Part shown: piece by piece, positions 55,295 to 64,000 of the stretch
Position numbering within the stretch: the first letter of the stretch is position 1
Layout of the letters: each line of letters begins with the position of its first letter
DNA from: Planctomycetota bacterium
GTDB lineage: Bacteria > Planctomycetota > Planctomycetia > Pirellulales > Pirellulaceae
Assembly (NCBI GenBank): GCA_016872775.1
Contig: VGZA01000014.1
Location: 1 to 64,000 of the forward strand
Direction: 5' to 3'
Length of the DNA stretch: 64,000 nucleotides
The notes under the pieces: model-generated
Told to the model about the DNA's origin: nothing
What the model saw: the letters and a program-made list of their open reading frames with translations, nothing else
Databases searched by the model: none
Program-made: the position numbers and the translations under genes

Positions 55295-57028
55295 ATGCTC
55301 GCCATCGTGATCGTCCTGCCCTTCGTCACCAACTTCGCCGCCAACCACCTTGAAGCGCCCGCTCCCGACCTGATCCTCGCTCAAGGCAAGATCGCGATGG
55401 TCGACGATCGATTTCAAGTCGCGGAAGCGATCGCATTGGCCGGCGAGCGCATCGTGCGCGTTGGCTCCTCGCGCGAAATCCTCGCACTACGCGGACCCGA
55501 CACACGCGTGGTCAATCTGCGAGGAAAGCTGGTGATTCCCGGACTGATCGATTCGCACGTCCATCCCGGCGCGGCCAGCATGTTCGAATTCGATCACCCC
55601 GTGCCCGAGATGAATTCGATACCCGATGTGCTGGACTATGTCCGTTCCCGCGCACGAACGGTCCCCGAAGGACAATGGATCTGGGTGCAGCAGGTTTTTG
55701 TGACCAGGTTGGCGGAGCAGCGGTTTCCCACGCGCAAGGAACTCGATCTGGCCGCGCCCCGACACCCCGTGGTATTTTCGACCGGGCCCGACGCCATGGC
55801 GAACAGCCTGGCGCTTTCCTTGAGTGGCCTGACACGAGACTTCGAAGTCGCTGGGTCCGGTTCGATCGAACGCGATCCGGCAACGGGCGAGCTTACCGGG
55901 ATGCTGCGCGGCGGGACGAAACGGCACCTGAAACACAAGCCGCAGACCGATAAGGTGACCGAAGAGCAACGCCAGGAACGGCTGGCACTGTTGCTGCGCG
56001 ACTACAACTCCGTCGGAATTACGTCGATCGCCGATCGTGACGCCAGCGCCGCGGACATCGATCGCTACGAAGCATTGCGCCGGGCGGCTCGCTTGCCCGT
56101 ACGCGTCGCGGCTTCTCATAGCGTCAATGCGGCCGATCCGATTGAGTCGGTCCGCGAGAAAATCGGCGCGGTGGCGAACCATCCGCTCCGCGCCAACGGA
56201 ACGCATGAACTGCGTGTGGTAGGTATCAAGACCTACCTCGACGGCGGCATGCTCACCGGCAGCGCGTTGATGCGCCGCCCCTGGGGCGTCAGCCGCATCT
56301 ATGGTATCGACGATCCCGAGTACGTCGGCGTTCGGTTCATCGCGGCGGACAAGTTGCAGGAAATCGTCCGCTGCACGGCGGAGGCGGGCCTGCAGTTCAC
56401 TGCCCACTCGGTCGGCGACGGCGCCGTGCATGCACTGCTGGATGCGTACGCCGAGGTCGGCGCGAGCTTGCCGATCCGGGCGACGCGGCCGTGCATTACC
56501 CACTGCAATTTCATGAGCGCCGAAGCGATCGCGAAAATGGCACAGCTGGGTGTCGTCGCCGATATCCAGCCGGTATGGTTGTTCCTGGACGGCGCCACGC
56601 TGCAAAAGCAATTCGGCGACGACCGCCTGGAGTACTTTCAGCCGTTGCGCTCGCTGATGGAGAGTGGCGTGGTCGTCGGCGGCGGGTCGGACCACATGCA
56701 GAAACTTGGCGCCCGCCGCGCGATCAACCCGTACGATCCGTTCCTCGGACTGACGACGACGATCACCCGCAACGCTCGGCGACTCGAAACGCCACTCCAC
56801 GCGGAACAAGCCTTGTCACGAGCCCAGGCGCTGGCCTTCTACACGCGAAACAACGCCTACATCACATTTCGAGAATCTGCGATTGGCAGCCTCGAAGCGG
56901 GAAAACTCGCCGACCTGGTCGTGCTCGACCGCGACATTCTCGAATGCCCGGCCAGCGAAATCCGGGAAACAAAAGTGCTGACCACCCTCCTCGGCGGCAA
57001 AGTCGTCGCCGGCGCGCTACCCGATTAG
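55295..57028 (+). CDS. Amidohydrolase, YtcJ-type
   Basis: A 577-residue metal-dependent hydrolase of the amidohydrolase_3 family. Visible are the N-terminal beta-sandwich (LAQGKIAMVDDRFQ), the metal motif PGLIDSHVHPG, TYLDGGMLTGSAL, ITHCNFMSAEAI and GGGSDHM, and the return to the sandwich domain (GKLADLVVLDRDILECP). ATG 55295 has AAAGGA 6 nt upstream. The N terminus is hydrophobic and may be a signal or membrane segment. The substrate is unknown. Confidence 0.88.
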   Translation: MLAIVIVLPFVTNFAANHLEAPAPDLILAQGKIAMVDDRFQVAEAIALAGERIVRVGSSREILALRGPDTRVVNLRGKLVIPGLIDSHVHPGAASMFEFDHPVPEMNSIPDVLDYVRSRARTVPEGQWIWVQQVFVTRLAEQRFPTRKELDLAAPRHPVVFSTGPDAMANSLALSLSGLTRDFEVAGSGSIERDPATGELTGMLRGGTKRHLKHKPQTDKVTEEQRQERLALLLRDYNSVGITSIADRDASAADIDRYEALRRAARLPVRVAASHSVNAADPIESVREKIGAVANHPLRANGTHELRVVGIKTYLDGGMLTGSALMRRPWGVSRIYGIDDPEYVGVRFIAADKLQEIVRCTAEAGLQFTAHSVGDGAVHALLDAYAEVGASLPIRATRPCITHCNFMSAEAIAKMAQLGVVADIQPVWLFLDGATLQKQFGDDRLEYFQPLRSLMESGVVVGGGSDHMQKLGARRAINPYDPFLGLTTTITRNARRLETPLHAEQALSRAQALAFYTRNNAYITFRESAIGSLEAGKLADLVVLDRDILECPASEIRETKVLTTLLGGKVVAGALPD

Positions 57029-57145
57029 GTTTCCCAGGATTGGGGCCTCCACGATGAGTAGCGACCTTAGCTGTAGTGCTATCGTACAACGAACACTTAC
57101 GAATGATCGTTCAAAAAAGAACTATTACGCAATCACGCAGTGGCA

Positions 57146-57478
57146 ATGTTTGCATTTATCATTTGGTCTTGCCCAGAGTATGCAATTCCTCGAGGTCTTT
57201 CTTCGCTACTCTGTTCGCTCATCATCGTTCTTGTGATGATTTTCGTTAGAAGTATCAGGCTTGCGCGACTGCTTTTTCTTCGATCACCAACGGCAATGTC
57301 GTTCGAGCTAATGAAATTTGGGGTCCTTAGCTTGCCCCCGCAATTCACTCTTACGATCATCGGCCTTGTGCTAGTCCGACTGATCGATACTTCCGATTTT
57401 TGCTCATGCTGCTCGCCATTTCCTGCATCCTTATGCTCCGATTACTGGGAGATCCTTTCTTTCTTGATCACCTCATAG
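57146..57478 (+). CDS. Possible small membrane protein, AT-rich (doubtful)
   Basis: A 110-residue open frame with two hydrophobic stretches (about 14-30 and 60-78) and unusual Cys/Phe/Ser content. Its base composition differs from surrounding genes. There is no recognisable homology and no clear ribosome-binding site before ATG 57146. It may be a chance frame or a foreign remnant. Confidence 0.25.
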   Translation: MFAFIIWSCPEYAIPRGLSSLLCSLIIVLVMIFVRSIRLARLLFLRSPTAMSFELMKFGVLSLPPQFTLTIIGLVLVRLIDTSDFCSCCSPFPASLCSDYWEILSFLITS

Positions 57479-57601
57479 GGAAGGCCTAGCGTAAGCGGCC
57501 GGGTTCGGCCTGGTCCCGTTTGTTCCTCCGACGGTGGAGCGGGCGGGGTGGCATTGATAGAACAACTCTGGTGGAACGGTGTTTCAGCTACTAGTGGGGT
57601 T

Positions 57602-57626
57602 CCACTGGCTCGGTATTCCCGAGCCA
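57602..57626 (+). repeat. Palindromic hairpin repeat, copy 1
   Basis: A 25-bp element whose core TGGCTCGG-TATTC-CCGAGCCA forms an 8-bp hairpin (57606-57626). It is the exact reverse complement of copy 2 at 57846-57870, 219 bp away. The form is that of a REP-like element. Confidence 0.8.
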
Positions 57627-57845
57627 ATGCTGATTGGGCGAGAGACCGTGGTTGTGCAACGTGACGTGCCAACGTGCCAGTCGAGTGAGGTCGAAGGCTC
57701 GTCGAGTTTGCGGAACTGATTTTGGGATTTACACGTGAGTGCACGCAGACGATCGGTCCCGTGACCCGCCCTCGCCGTCGTCGTCGTTCGACCTGCACGC
57801 TGGAAAGTCTCATTAAAGGACTACCATCACTCGCCCGCTCGGCAC

Positions 57846-57870
57846 TGGCTCGGGAATACCGAGCCAGTGG
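57846..57870 (-). repeat. Palindromic hairpin repeat, copy 2 (inverted)
   Basis: Exact inverted copy of the element at 57602-57626. Here the hairpin extends to an 11-bp stem, CACTGGCTCGG with CCGAGCCAGTG (57843-57869), around a GAATA loop. It could end a small non-autonomous mobile element or be one of a dispersed REP family. Confidence 0.8.
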
Positions 57871-57968
57871 CACCCTCCTCGTGAACAAATACCACTTCTA
57901 ACCGAGCTATCATGACAGGGCCACGCCGCCGCTAGATGCCCCAGCCACGAGCTCAGAAGCCCGACCTT

Positions 57969-59441
57969 TCAGGCCAGCACGTCTCGGATCACTCGTCCAT
58001 AAACATCCGTCAGACGTTCGTCGCGCCCCTGATGAAAATAGGTCAATCGTTCGTGATCGACTCCGATCAGATGCAGGATCGTCGCGTGCAGGTCGTGCAG
58101 GTGAGCCTTATTGACGACGGCTTCGAAACCGAGGTCATCCGTTTCTCCGTAGGACGTTCCGCCACGAACTCCGCCACCGGCTAACCAGATTGAAAAACCG
58201 TACGGATTATGATTCCGGCCGGGCTCCCCCTGCCCTTCACTGAATGGCATTCGGCCGAATTCCCCACCCCAGATCACGAGCGTACTGTCGAGTAACCCAC
58301 GTTGCTGCAGGTCAGTCAACAGGGCGCCGATCGGCTGGTCGATTTCCGCGCTATGCTGGCCGTGATTGGTTTCGATACTCTTGTGCGCGTCCCAGGTTTC
58401 TTCCAGATGCCCGCCACCGGAATAGAGTTGTACGAATCGCACGCCCCGTTCGATGAGGCGCCGAGCGACCAGACAATTCCGTCCGAATTCGTCGGTGGGA
58501 TGTTTGCCGACACCGTAGGCATCCAGCGTGACCTGACTTTCCTGCGACAGATCGACGGCCGCGGGCGCCGTTGCCTGCATTCGGTAGGCCAGTTCATAGC
58601 TGGCGATCCGCGTCAGCAGCTCTTGTCCGCCCGGTCGGGCCTCTAGGTGTTTCTGGTTGAGCTGGGCGAGTGCGTCAAGCTGCTCGCGCTGCGCGGCCCG
58701 GTCGAGGAATTCAGGACCGCGCAGATCCAAAATTGGATCGCCGGTGGGTCGAAACAACGTCCCCTGAAAGGCGCCCGACATGAAGCCGCTCGACCAGTTC
58801 GGCTGCCCGCTGATCGGTCCACCGCGTTTATCGAGTATTACCACATAGCCCGGCAGGTCCTGATTCTCGCTGCCGAGACCGTACACGGCCCAACTACCGA
58901 GCGACGGGCGTCCGATAAACGTCTTGCCGGAGTTCATGGCGACCAGGGCGGAACCGTGCGCATGACTATCGGTGTGGCAGGAGCGGATCACGGCCAGCTT
59001 GTCGGCATGCTGCCGAATCTGGGGAAAAAAATCGGAGATCATCAAACCGCTTTCGCCGCCGGGTCGGAATTTGCGAAACGCGGGCGTGAGAAACCCGATC
59101 TTACGGCCGCCCGAATTGATGAACTTCTTGTCGGCGGGCAACGGTTGTCCGGCGTACTTTTCCAGGAGCGGTTTATGATCAAACGTGTCGACCTGTGAAG
59201 GTCCTCCATTCATCATCAGGAATATGACGCGTTGTGCCTTGGCGGGAAAATGGGATGGCCGTGCCTGAAGCGGATGGCCGCTGGTGGTCGGCGCGGGGGA
59301 AGGTGCGGCCGAGGCGTTCCGTTGGAAGAATCCGTCGGACTCCAGCAGACTGGCCAGCGCCAGTCCGGCACAGCCGCCCCCCATTTCCCAGAGGAACTCA
59401 CGCCGCGTTTGTCCGCAGGGAAAATGTCGTCGTAGCGTCAT
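57969..59441 (-). CDS. DUF1501 protein, Tat-exported
   Basis: A 490-residue DUF1501 protein with a twin-arginine signal (QTRREFLWEMGGGCAGLALA, about residues 11-30). Conserved motifs are MMNGGPSQVDTFDHKP, RSCHTDSHAHGSA, NWSSGFMSGAFQGT, VIWGGEFGRMPFSEG and RNHNPYGFSIWLAGGG. Its start is 3 nt after the stop of the upstream PSD1 gene, so the two are almost certainly co-translated. It parallels the pair at 33120-37859 but lacks the sulfatase and transporter genes. Confidence 0.9.
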   Translation of the reverse strand: MTLRRHFPCGQTRREFLWEMGGGCAGLALASLLESDGFFQRNASAAPSPAPTTSGHPLQARPSHFPAKAQRVIFLMMNGGPSQVDTFDHKPLLEKYAGQPLPADKKFINSGGRKIGFLTPAFRKFRPGGESGLMISDFFPQIRQHADKLAVIRSCHTDSHAHGSALVAMNSGKTFIGRPSLGSWAVYGLGSENQDLPGYVVILDKRGGPISGQPNWSSGFMSGAFQGTLFRPTGDPILDLRGPEFLDRAAQREQLDALAQLNQKHLEARPGGQELLTRIASYELAYRMQATAPAAVDLSQESQVTLDAYGVGKHPTDEFGRNCLVARRLIERGVRFVQLYSGGGHLEETWDAHKSIETNHGQHSAEIDQPIGALLTDLQQRGLLDSTLVIWGGEFGRMPFSEGQGEPGRNHNPYGFSIWLAGGGVRGGTSYGETDDLGFEAVVNKAHLHDLHATILHLIGVDHERLTYFHQGRDERLTDVYGRVIRDVLA

Positions 59442-59444
59442 GGA

Positions 59445-62414
59445 TCAGTCCACATAAATAAATTCATTGGTATTCAGCAGCACGTGGCACAACGACTGCC
59501 ACGTCAGTCGCTGCGGGTTGGGCGCTGCCTGGACCGGCAGTTGATACTGCTGGCCCAGGTAGCTGGTCAAACGGCGCAGCTCTCGATCTTCCAGCGCCTG
59601 ATCGTAGACGAGCAATTCCGCGATCTCGCCATGCCAGAACTCGCCGTTAATGTTCCCTTGCTGGCCGATAACGTATCGCGTGGACAGGTTCCGCTGCGAC
59701 AGCGAGTTGGGGCGGCGGGCGATCTGCAGGTCGTTCTGGAACAGTACGGTTTCGCCAGTGCGCGCGACACCGGTAAGGCAGAACCACTTGTTGGGATGCT
59801 GTAATTCTCCCGCGACAAAGTCGTCGCTCAAACGCACCCGATTGCGGCCGGTGAGCCCCAGAAAAACCGAGGTCGTGGAATTGCCTCCCTGGCCGTCCCA
59901 ATTGGAGACGATTTCGCGATGCGAATCGCCACCGGCATCACGCACCACGGCGACGATCGTGAATTGCTGCGACGTGAGCAGCGGGCGGTCGACATGCAGG
60001 AACATACCGCTGCCATCGAAGCGGACGGCCGGTCGGCGATGTCCGGCATCGGCGACCCAGATCGGCCGAAACTGCGACAGCGGCTGATCGGCCTGGGGTC
60101 GTCGGCCCGCGACCGGTTCGGAATCAGGCTTTTCCGGGCTGTCACGGAAGCGCACGTCGCACCAGGCGCGGACCCGGTCGAGCTCGTCCTTGTCCACTCC
60201 GGCATCGGCTCGCAACCACAGCACCAGTCCTTTGTCCGGTATTCGCGGTCGGCTCGTGTCGGCGCTCGCAGCCTCCGCCTGGATGCGCAAACACTCTTCC
60301 TGCCGCCGCAGATGCGTCGCCGCGATGCCAAATTCTTCCACCGACGGCGGGCGTCCGAGCACCGCGCGCCAGGCGGCGGCAATCCTCGATTCCGTGGGCG
60401 CATCGCCGCGCAAGACCGACTCGGCCAGCGCCTGACTGCAGTCGTGGATGAACTCGTTGTTCAGCATCGCCAGTGCCTGGGGAGCCACGGTCGTTACGTC
60501 CCGCTGCCCGCAGGGCAAAGTCGTATCGGGAAAATCAAACGTCGTTGCCAACGGGGATAACAGGCTGCGTTTGGAGAGCATATAGACACTGCGACGCATC
60601 TGTTCCGCTTTTGGCGAAGCTTTCCAGGCGTTGGCTTTCATCGACAAGCCTTCCAGCGCTTCCGCGCTGATGGTCGGCGCAAAGCTCGGGCCACCGCGCC
60701 GGGAGAGATCAAGTTCCCCGGACACTGCCAGTAGCGAATCACGCAGCGCGTCGGCATCCAGACGCCTCCGTTCGGAACGCCACCAGAGCCGATTAGCGAA
60801 ATCCCGCTCGGCATATTCGGCGTGCAGGGGATGTGTCGAGGCTTGACGGTAGGTGCGCGACGCCAGCAACATGCGCTGCAGCCGCTTCGTCGACCAGTTC
60901 CTTTCGACCAGTTCACTCGCGAGCCAGTCGAGCAGTTCCGGGTGCGTCGGTCGATCGCCGGTAAAACCAAAATTGTCGGGCGAGCGCACAAGTCCATGGC
61001 CGAAGTGGCGCTGCCAGACGCGATTCACCCAGACGCGGGACGCGAGCGGATTCGCGGGCTCGGTGATCCACTCAGCGAACTGCAATCGGCGTTGCGTCGT
61101 CGCTGCCTGCGGCGCCGCACCACGGAACGGACGAGACTGACTGGCCACAAACGAAAAATGCGCGGGGGCAATCGAAGGTCCGGGGCGTTTCGGATCGCCC
61201 TTCTTCAGGAGCTGCATGTCCGGGGGCGTTTTTGAGCGATCGGTCCAGCCATGAATCTCGCCTCCCAGCAGCTTCGGGTCCGGTCCACCCAGGACATCAC
61301 CGGCCGCCGGCTCCAGAAACCCCGCCCAGAATGCGCTGCCGAACCGATAATAGTCTTCCTGCCGAATCGGATCGAACTTGTGGTCATGGCAGCGCGCACA
61401 TTTCAAGGTCAGGCCGAGAAACGCCGTGCTGGAGGCGTGCACCAGGTCCTCCAACCGATCGTATTTGTACTCTTGCGGATCGTTAGGCTCGTCGTTCCAG
61501 GTCCCCAGCCGCAAAAAGCCGGTAGCGATCAAGGTCGACTCCGAGCGTTCTTCGACCTCGTCGCCGGCCAACTGATGACGCACAAACGCATCGTACGGAA
61601 GATCGGCGTTGAAGGCTCCAATCACCCAATCACGATATTTCCAAATGGCCGGCTTCAGTTGATCACGTTCGTAACCACAGGATTCGGCATAACGTGCCAC
61701 GTCCAGCCAATGGCGGGCCGACCGTTCGCCGAACGACCACGAAGCGAGCGAGCGATCGATTAAACGTTCCCAGCTGTCGGGGTTCGTTTCGGCGGCGAAT
61801 TCCTCGAGATCCTCAAACGGCGGTGGCAGTCCCAAGGTGTCCGCATAGAGCCGCCGCATCGCTGTTCGCGGATCGGTAAGCGGCGCGGCGCGCCAACCCT
61901 CGGCGGCCAGTTTCTCTTCCACAAACGCATCGACCGGTGAACGCAGGTCCGCGAGCGCCACGCGATCGGGCGGCGGCCGACGATTCACCGGTTGCAACGA
62001 CCACCAGTCCAAGCCGGCTCGTCGAGCCGTCGTGATTTCAAACAGGTCGAGCACGAATCCTTCGGTCCACGGTGCACCATCGACGATCCAGTCCCGCAGT
62101 GCCTGAATTTCCAGTTCCGGCAACTTCTGCGATCGGTCCCCCTTGGGCGGTGGCATTTCACCTGCCTGCACACGATGCAATAACAGGCTTTCGTCCGGTT
62201 TACCGGGAACGAGAGCGGCCTGCGATTCTCCACCCCGCAACAGGTCCTCCAGACGCGACAAATTCAGCCCGCCGGACGGTTCGGCGCCACTGTGGCATTC
62301 CAGGCAACGGGAAATAAGCACCATCCGCGCTGCGTCGAACCGCTTCGATTCCGCGAAACACCGCCCGCAGATCGGCAAGCAGCAGATGACAAGTACCAGA
62401 ATCCTGGATGCCAT
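59445..62414 (-). CDS. PSCyt1-DUF1549-DUF1553 (PSD1) protein with LamG-like insertion, exported
   Basis: A 989-residue protein with a signal peptide (ILVLVICCLPICGRCFA). The PSCyt1 haem motif is CLECH (about residue 37). DUF1549 (about 145-340, with SARHWLDVARYAES) and DUF1553 (about 440-680, with SRVWVNRVWQRHFGHGLV) follow. A concanavalin/LamG-like domain (about 720-957: KGLVLWLRADAGVD, RPAVRFDGSGMFL, FWHGEIAELLVYDQAL) lies between the AWRAVLGRPPSVEEF helix and the terminal LCHVLLNTNEFIYVD. It is paired with DUF1501 (3-nt gap). Function unknown; the LamG domain suggests binding of a glycan or protein. Confidence 0.87.
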   Translation of the reverse strand: MASRILVLVICCLPICGRCFAESKRFDAARMVLISRCLECHSGAEPSGGLNLSRLEDLLRGGESQAALVPGKPDESLLLHRVQAGEMPPPKGDRSQKLPELEIQALRDWIVDGAPWTEGFVLDLFEITTARRAGLDWWSLQPVNRRPPPDRVALADLRSPVDAFVEEKLAAEGWRAAPLTDPRTAMRRLYADTLGLPPPFEDLEEFAAETNPDSWERLIDRSLASWSFGERSARHWLDVARYAESCGYERDQLKPAIWKYRDWVIGAFNADLPYDAFVRHQLAGDEVEERSESTLIATGFLRLGTWNDEPNDPQEYKYDRLEDLVHASSTAFLGLTLKCARCHDHKFDPIRQEDYYRFGSAFWAGFLEPAAGDVLGGPDPKLLGGEIHGWTDRSKTPPDMQLLKKGDPKRPGPSIAPAHFSFVASQSRPFRGAAPQAATTQRRLQFAEWITEPANPLASRVWVNRVWQRHFGHGLVRSPDNFGFTGDRPTHPELLDWLASELVERNWSTKRLQRMLLASRTYRQASTHPLHAEYAERDFANRLWWRSERRRLDADALRDSLLAVSGELDLSRRGGPSFAPTISAEALEGLSMKANAWKASPKAEQMRRSVYMLSKRSLLSPLATTFDFPDTTLPCGQRDVTTVAPQALAMLNNEFIHDCSQALAESVLRGDAPTESRIAAAWRAVLGRPPSVEEFGIAATHLRRQEECLRIQAEAASADTSRPRIPDKGLVLWLRADAGVDKDELDRVRAWCDVRFRDSPEKPDSEPVAGRRPQADQPLSQFRPIWVADAGHRRPAVRFDGSGMFLHVDRPLLTSQQFTIVAVVRDAGGDSHREIVSNWDGQGGNSTTSVFLGLTGRNRVRLSDDFVAGELQHPNKWFCLTGVARTGETVLFQNDLQIARRPNSLSQRNLSTRYVIGQQGNINGEFWHGEIAELLVYDQALEDRELRRLTSYLGQQYQLPVQAAPNPQRLTWQSLCHVLLNTNEFIYVD

Positions 62415-62673
62415 AACAAATCAATCCTGGGTCGTGATTCTCGGGTCTATATCCGATCGTCTCATCTTAGCAGCAGTCGTTGCCAAAAGGGAATCGCCGA
62501 GGCCTTTGCCCTTGCGGGCCCAATTTCGCTTAGCAATCACGAGCCGCGCGGGGGCTGCCGTTGAGCACCGCCTGACCTTGCCCTACAATCTCGCAATGCT
62601 GCCGGGTCCCCGAACCACGGGGCCCGACAGTGCGTGAATCGTTCCCAATCAACCATGAGGAGACCCGGCAATC

Positions 62674-63138
62674 ATGCCCTTTGAACGTACGCTTGTGCTG
62701 CTGAAACCAGACTGTGTCCAACGCCGCCTGATGGGCAAAATCATCAGTCGATTCGAGGAAAAGGGATTCAACCTGATTGCGATGAAGATGCTCCAGGTCA
62801 CTCCCGATTTGGCCAAACAGCATTATGCCGAGCACGTCAGCAAGCCGTTCTATCCAGGACTAGAAAAATTCATCACGGCCAGCCCGATCCTGGCATTGAT
62901 CGTGGAGGGACTGGAGGCGATCCGAGTCGTACGCGAGATGCTCGGGGCGACCAGTGGTCTCAAAGCGGCGCCCGGCACGATCCGCGGAGATTTTTCCAGC
63001 AGCCGGCAGATGAACCTGGTGCACGCATCCGACGGACTGGAAGCAGCCGCGCGCGAAATCGGGCTCTACTTCCGTCCTCAAGAAATCTTCAGCTATTCAC
63101 CGACATTGACGCCCTGGTTCAAGGCGGACGACGAGTAA
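62674..63138 (+). CDS. ndk: Nucleoside diphosphate kinase
   Basis: A 154-residue enzyme that phosphorylates NDPs via a phosphohistidine. The N terminus RTLVLLKPDCVQRRLMGKII and the active-site motif NLVHASDG (His about residue 117) are intact. The ATG is preceded by GAGGAGA about 10 nt upstream. It is the only gene between the PSD1 pair and the isochorismatase-like gene. Confidence 0.96.
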   Translation: MPFERTLVLLKPDCVQRRLMGKIISRFEEKGFNLIAMKMLQVTPDLAKQHYAEHVSKPFYPGLEKFITASPILALIVEGLEAIRVVREMLGATSGLKAAPGTIRGDFSSSRQMNLVHASDGLEAAAREIGLYFRPQEIFSYSPTLTPWFKADDE

Positions 63139-63199
63139 TTGCACGCGACAATTACCGCAGCCGATCCGCGTCCGCCGGTTATTATTCGGGAGGCTTCAC

Positions 63200-64000
63200 A
63201 TGGGTTATTACGTTCGACTTCGAGCTGGCTCGATACCAATCCGCGAGGCAAGCACGGTTCGATTGCGCGAGGCCGACAACCCGCGGCGAACGGTTCACGC
63301 GTGGACCGGCTGGGCGACCGTGCTGCGCAGCATATGCTGGAGCCTGGCGCTTTGCAGTGCCGTCGCCACAGCCGCCGACATTACCGTTCACAAGCAACAG
63401 CGCGCTCCGCAAACGGACCAGGAATTTGGCGTCGTTGGCAGTACGGAAAAATGGGATTCCGCGCAGACTGCATTAATCGTCTGTGACGTCTGGGATGCGC
63501 ACCATTGCCTGAACGCCGTAAGGCGGGTGGCGGAGATGGCGCCGCGGATGAACCTCGTGCTGGAAACCGCACGCAAGAAAGGTTGCCTGATCATCCATGC
63601 TCCGAGCAGCTGCATGGCCCCTTACGAAAAACATCCTGCGCGAATGCGAGCCAAAAACGCGCCGCAGGCATCGAGCCTGCCCGAAGGGATCAGCGAATGG
63701 TGCCGCCAGATCCCCGCTGAGGAAGCGGGCCAGTATCCTCTGGATCAAACTGACGGCGGAGAGGACGATGATCCGGTCGAACACCTGCAGTGGCACGAGC
63801 GACTGGCCGGCATGGGCCGGACGCCTCGTTCCCCATGGCGCGCCCAGTATGACGTTATTCGAATCGACGAACAGGACGCGATCAGTGACTCCGGCGTCGA
63901 AATCTGGAATCTGCTCGAACAACGCCAAATAAGGAACGTGGTGCTGCTCGGCGTTCATACCAACATGTGCGTGCTCGGCCGCCCGTTCGGCCTGCGGCAG
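63200..64000 (+). CDS. Isochorismatase-family cysteine hydrolase (partial, runs off the window)
   Basis: The frame is open from ATG 63200 to the last base (267 codons, no stop), with GGGAGG about 6 nt upstream. An N-terminal hydrophobic segment (TVLRSICWSLALCSAVATAA, about residues 40-60) suggests export or anchoring. The isochorismatase fold follows: TALIVCDVWDAHH (catalytic Asp), a central region with KGCLIIHAPS, and LLGVHTNMCVLGRPF (catalytic Cys) near the end. Planctomycetes encode many such secreted homologues. The substrate is unknown and the C terminus lies outside the window. Confidence 0.85.
   Translation, partial: MGYYVRLRAGSIPIREASTVRLREADNPRRTVHAWTGWATVLRSICWSLALCSAVATAADITVHKQQRAPQTDQEFGVVGSTEKWDSAQTALIVCDVWDAHHCLNAVRRVAEMAPRMNLVLETARKKGCLIIHAPSSCMAPYEKHPARMRAKNAPQASSLPEGISEWCRQIPAEEAGQYPLDQTDGGEDDDPVEHLQWHERLAGMGRTPRSPWRAQYDVIRIDEQDAISDSGVEIWNLLEQRQIRNVVLLGVHTNMCVLGRPFGLRQ

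Larger units (their letters stand above)
57029..57968. other. Gene-poor island between the amidohydrolase and DUF1501 genes
   Basis: 940 bp without a well-supported gene. The first part (about 57050-57480) is clearly more AT-rich than the neighbours and holds a weak small-membrane-protein frame. The second part contains two inverted copies of a palindromic hairpin (57602-57626 and 57846-57870). No transposase or integrase remnant was recognised. Confidence 0.6.

Noticed and set aside
55487-56809. 440-codon open frame antisense to the amidohydrolase
   Set aside because: The plus-strand frame has all amidohydrolase motifs and a good ribosome-binding site; the antisense frame has none.

Overview
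The window is a GC-rich chromosomal segment from a planctomycete, most likely of the Pirellula-like group. The evidence is the two PSCyt1/DUF1549/DUF1553 + DUF1501 gene pairs, Tat-exported DUF1501 proteins, an Arylsulfatase-type enzyme, a PQQ-propeller protein carrying EF-hands, a bacterial formylmethanofuran:H4MPT formyltransferase, and an EF-Tu with an unusual switch I. No rRNA genes, CRISPR arrays, insertion sequences or prophage genes were found.

Layout. 1-3656: a divergent transporter block with a DUF485 protein and the first codons of a downstream gene (probably a solute:sodium symporter) on the minus strand, and an MFS transporter followed by a divergent Nramp-like transporter on the plus strand. 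3779-22033 (minus strand): the translation/transcription super-operon, read in the order promoter, tRNA-Thr(TGT), tRNA-Tyr(GTA), tRNA-Gly(TCC), tRNA-Thr(GGT), tuf, tRNA-Trp(CCA), secE, nusG, rplK, rplA, rplJ, rplL, rpoB, rpoC, rpsL, rpsG, fusA. The first part reproduces the thrU-tyrU-glyT-thrT-tufB order of E. coli with the same anticodons. 22139-23800 (minus): a sigma-70 family factor with three extra HTH-like segments at its N terminus and essentially no region 3. 24505-30791 (plus): a Tat-exported protein of unknown function, RNA 2',3'-cyclic phosphodiesterase, RecA with a long N-terminal extension, an HtrA-like protease with two PDZ domains, and a VTT/TVP38 membrane protein.

30945-39809 (minus): a five-gene accessory operon of sulfatase, PSCyt1/PSD1 protein, DUF1501 protein, creatininase-family amidohydrolase and MFS transporter, the last two overlapping by GTGA. 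This looks like a substrate-specific degradation and uptake unit. 39896-49053: exported and envelope proteins (a lipoprotein, two small membrane proteins, a secreted HEAT-like protein, a neutral-ceramidase-like hydrolase, an MBL-fold hydrolase, the PQQ/EF-hand protein) and the formyltransferase Ftr. 49054-55213 (plus): AIG2-like cyclotransferase, queC and a HemD-HemE fusion, all coupled by ATGA overlaps, then alaS. 55295-57028: a YtcJ-type amidohydrolase. 57029-57960: a gene-poor, more AT-rich island with a pair of 25-bp inverted copies of a palindromic hairpin. 57969-62414 (minus): a second PSD1/DUF1501 pair. 62674-64000 (plus): ndk and an isochorismatase-family protein running off the window.

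The points most worth a second look are the HTH-rich sigma factor lacking region 3, EF-Tu switch I (RGITI replaced by KTVTI), Arg88 in ribosomal protein S12 (a streptomycin-resistance residue in other bacteria), the HemD-HemE fusion, the domain insertions in the PSD1 and PQQ proteins, the isolated ftr gene, and the palindromic inverted repeats. Start codons were moved from the longest reading frame wherever a ribosome-binding site, stop/start overlap, signal peptide or family alignment supported it.
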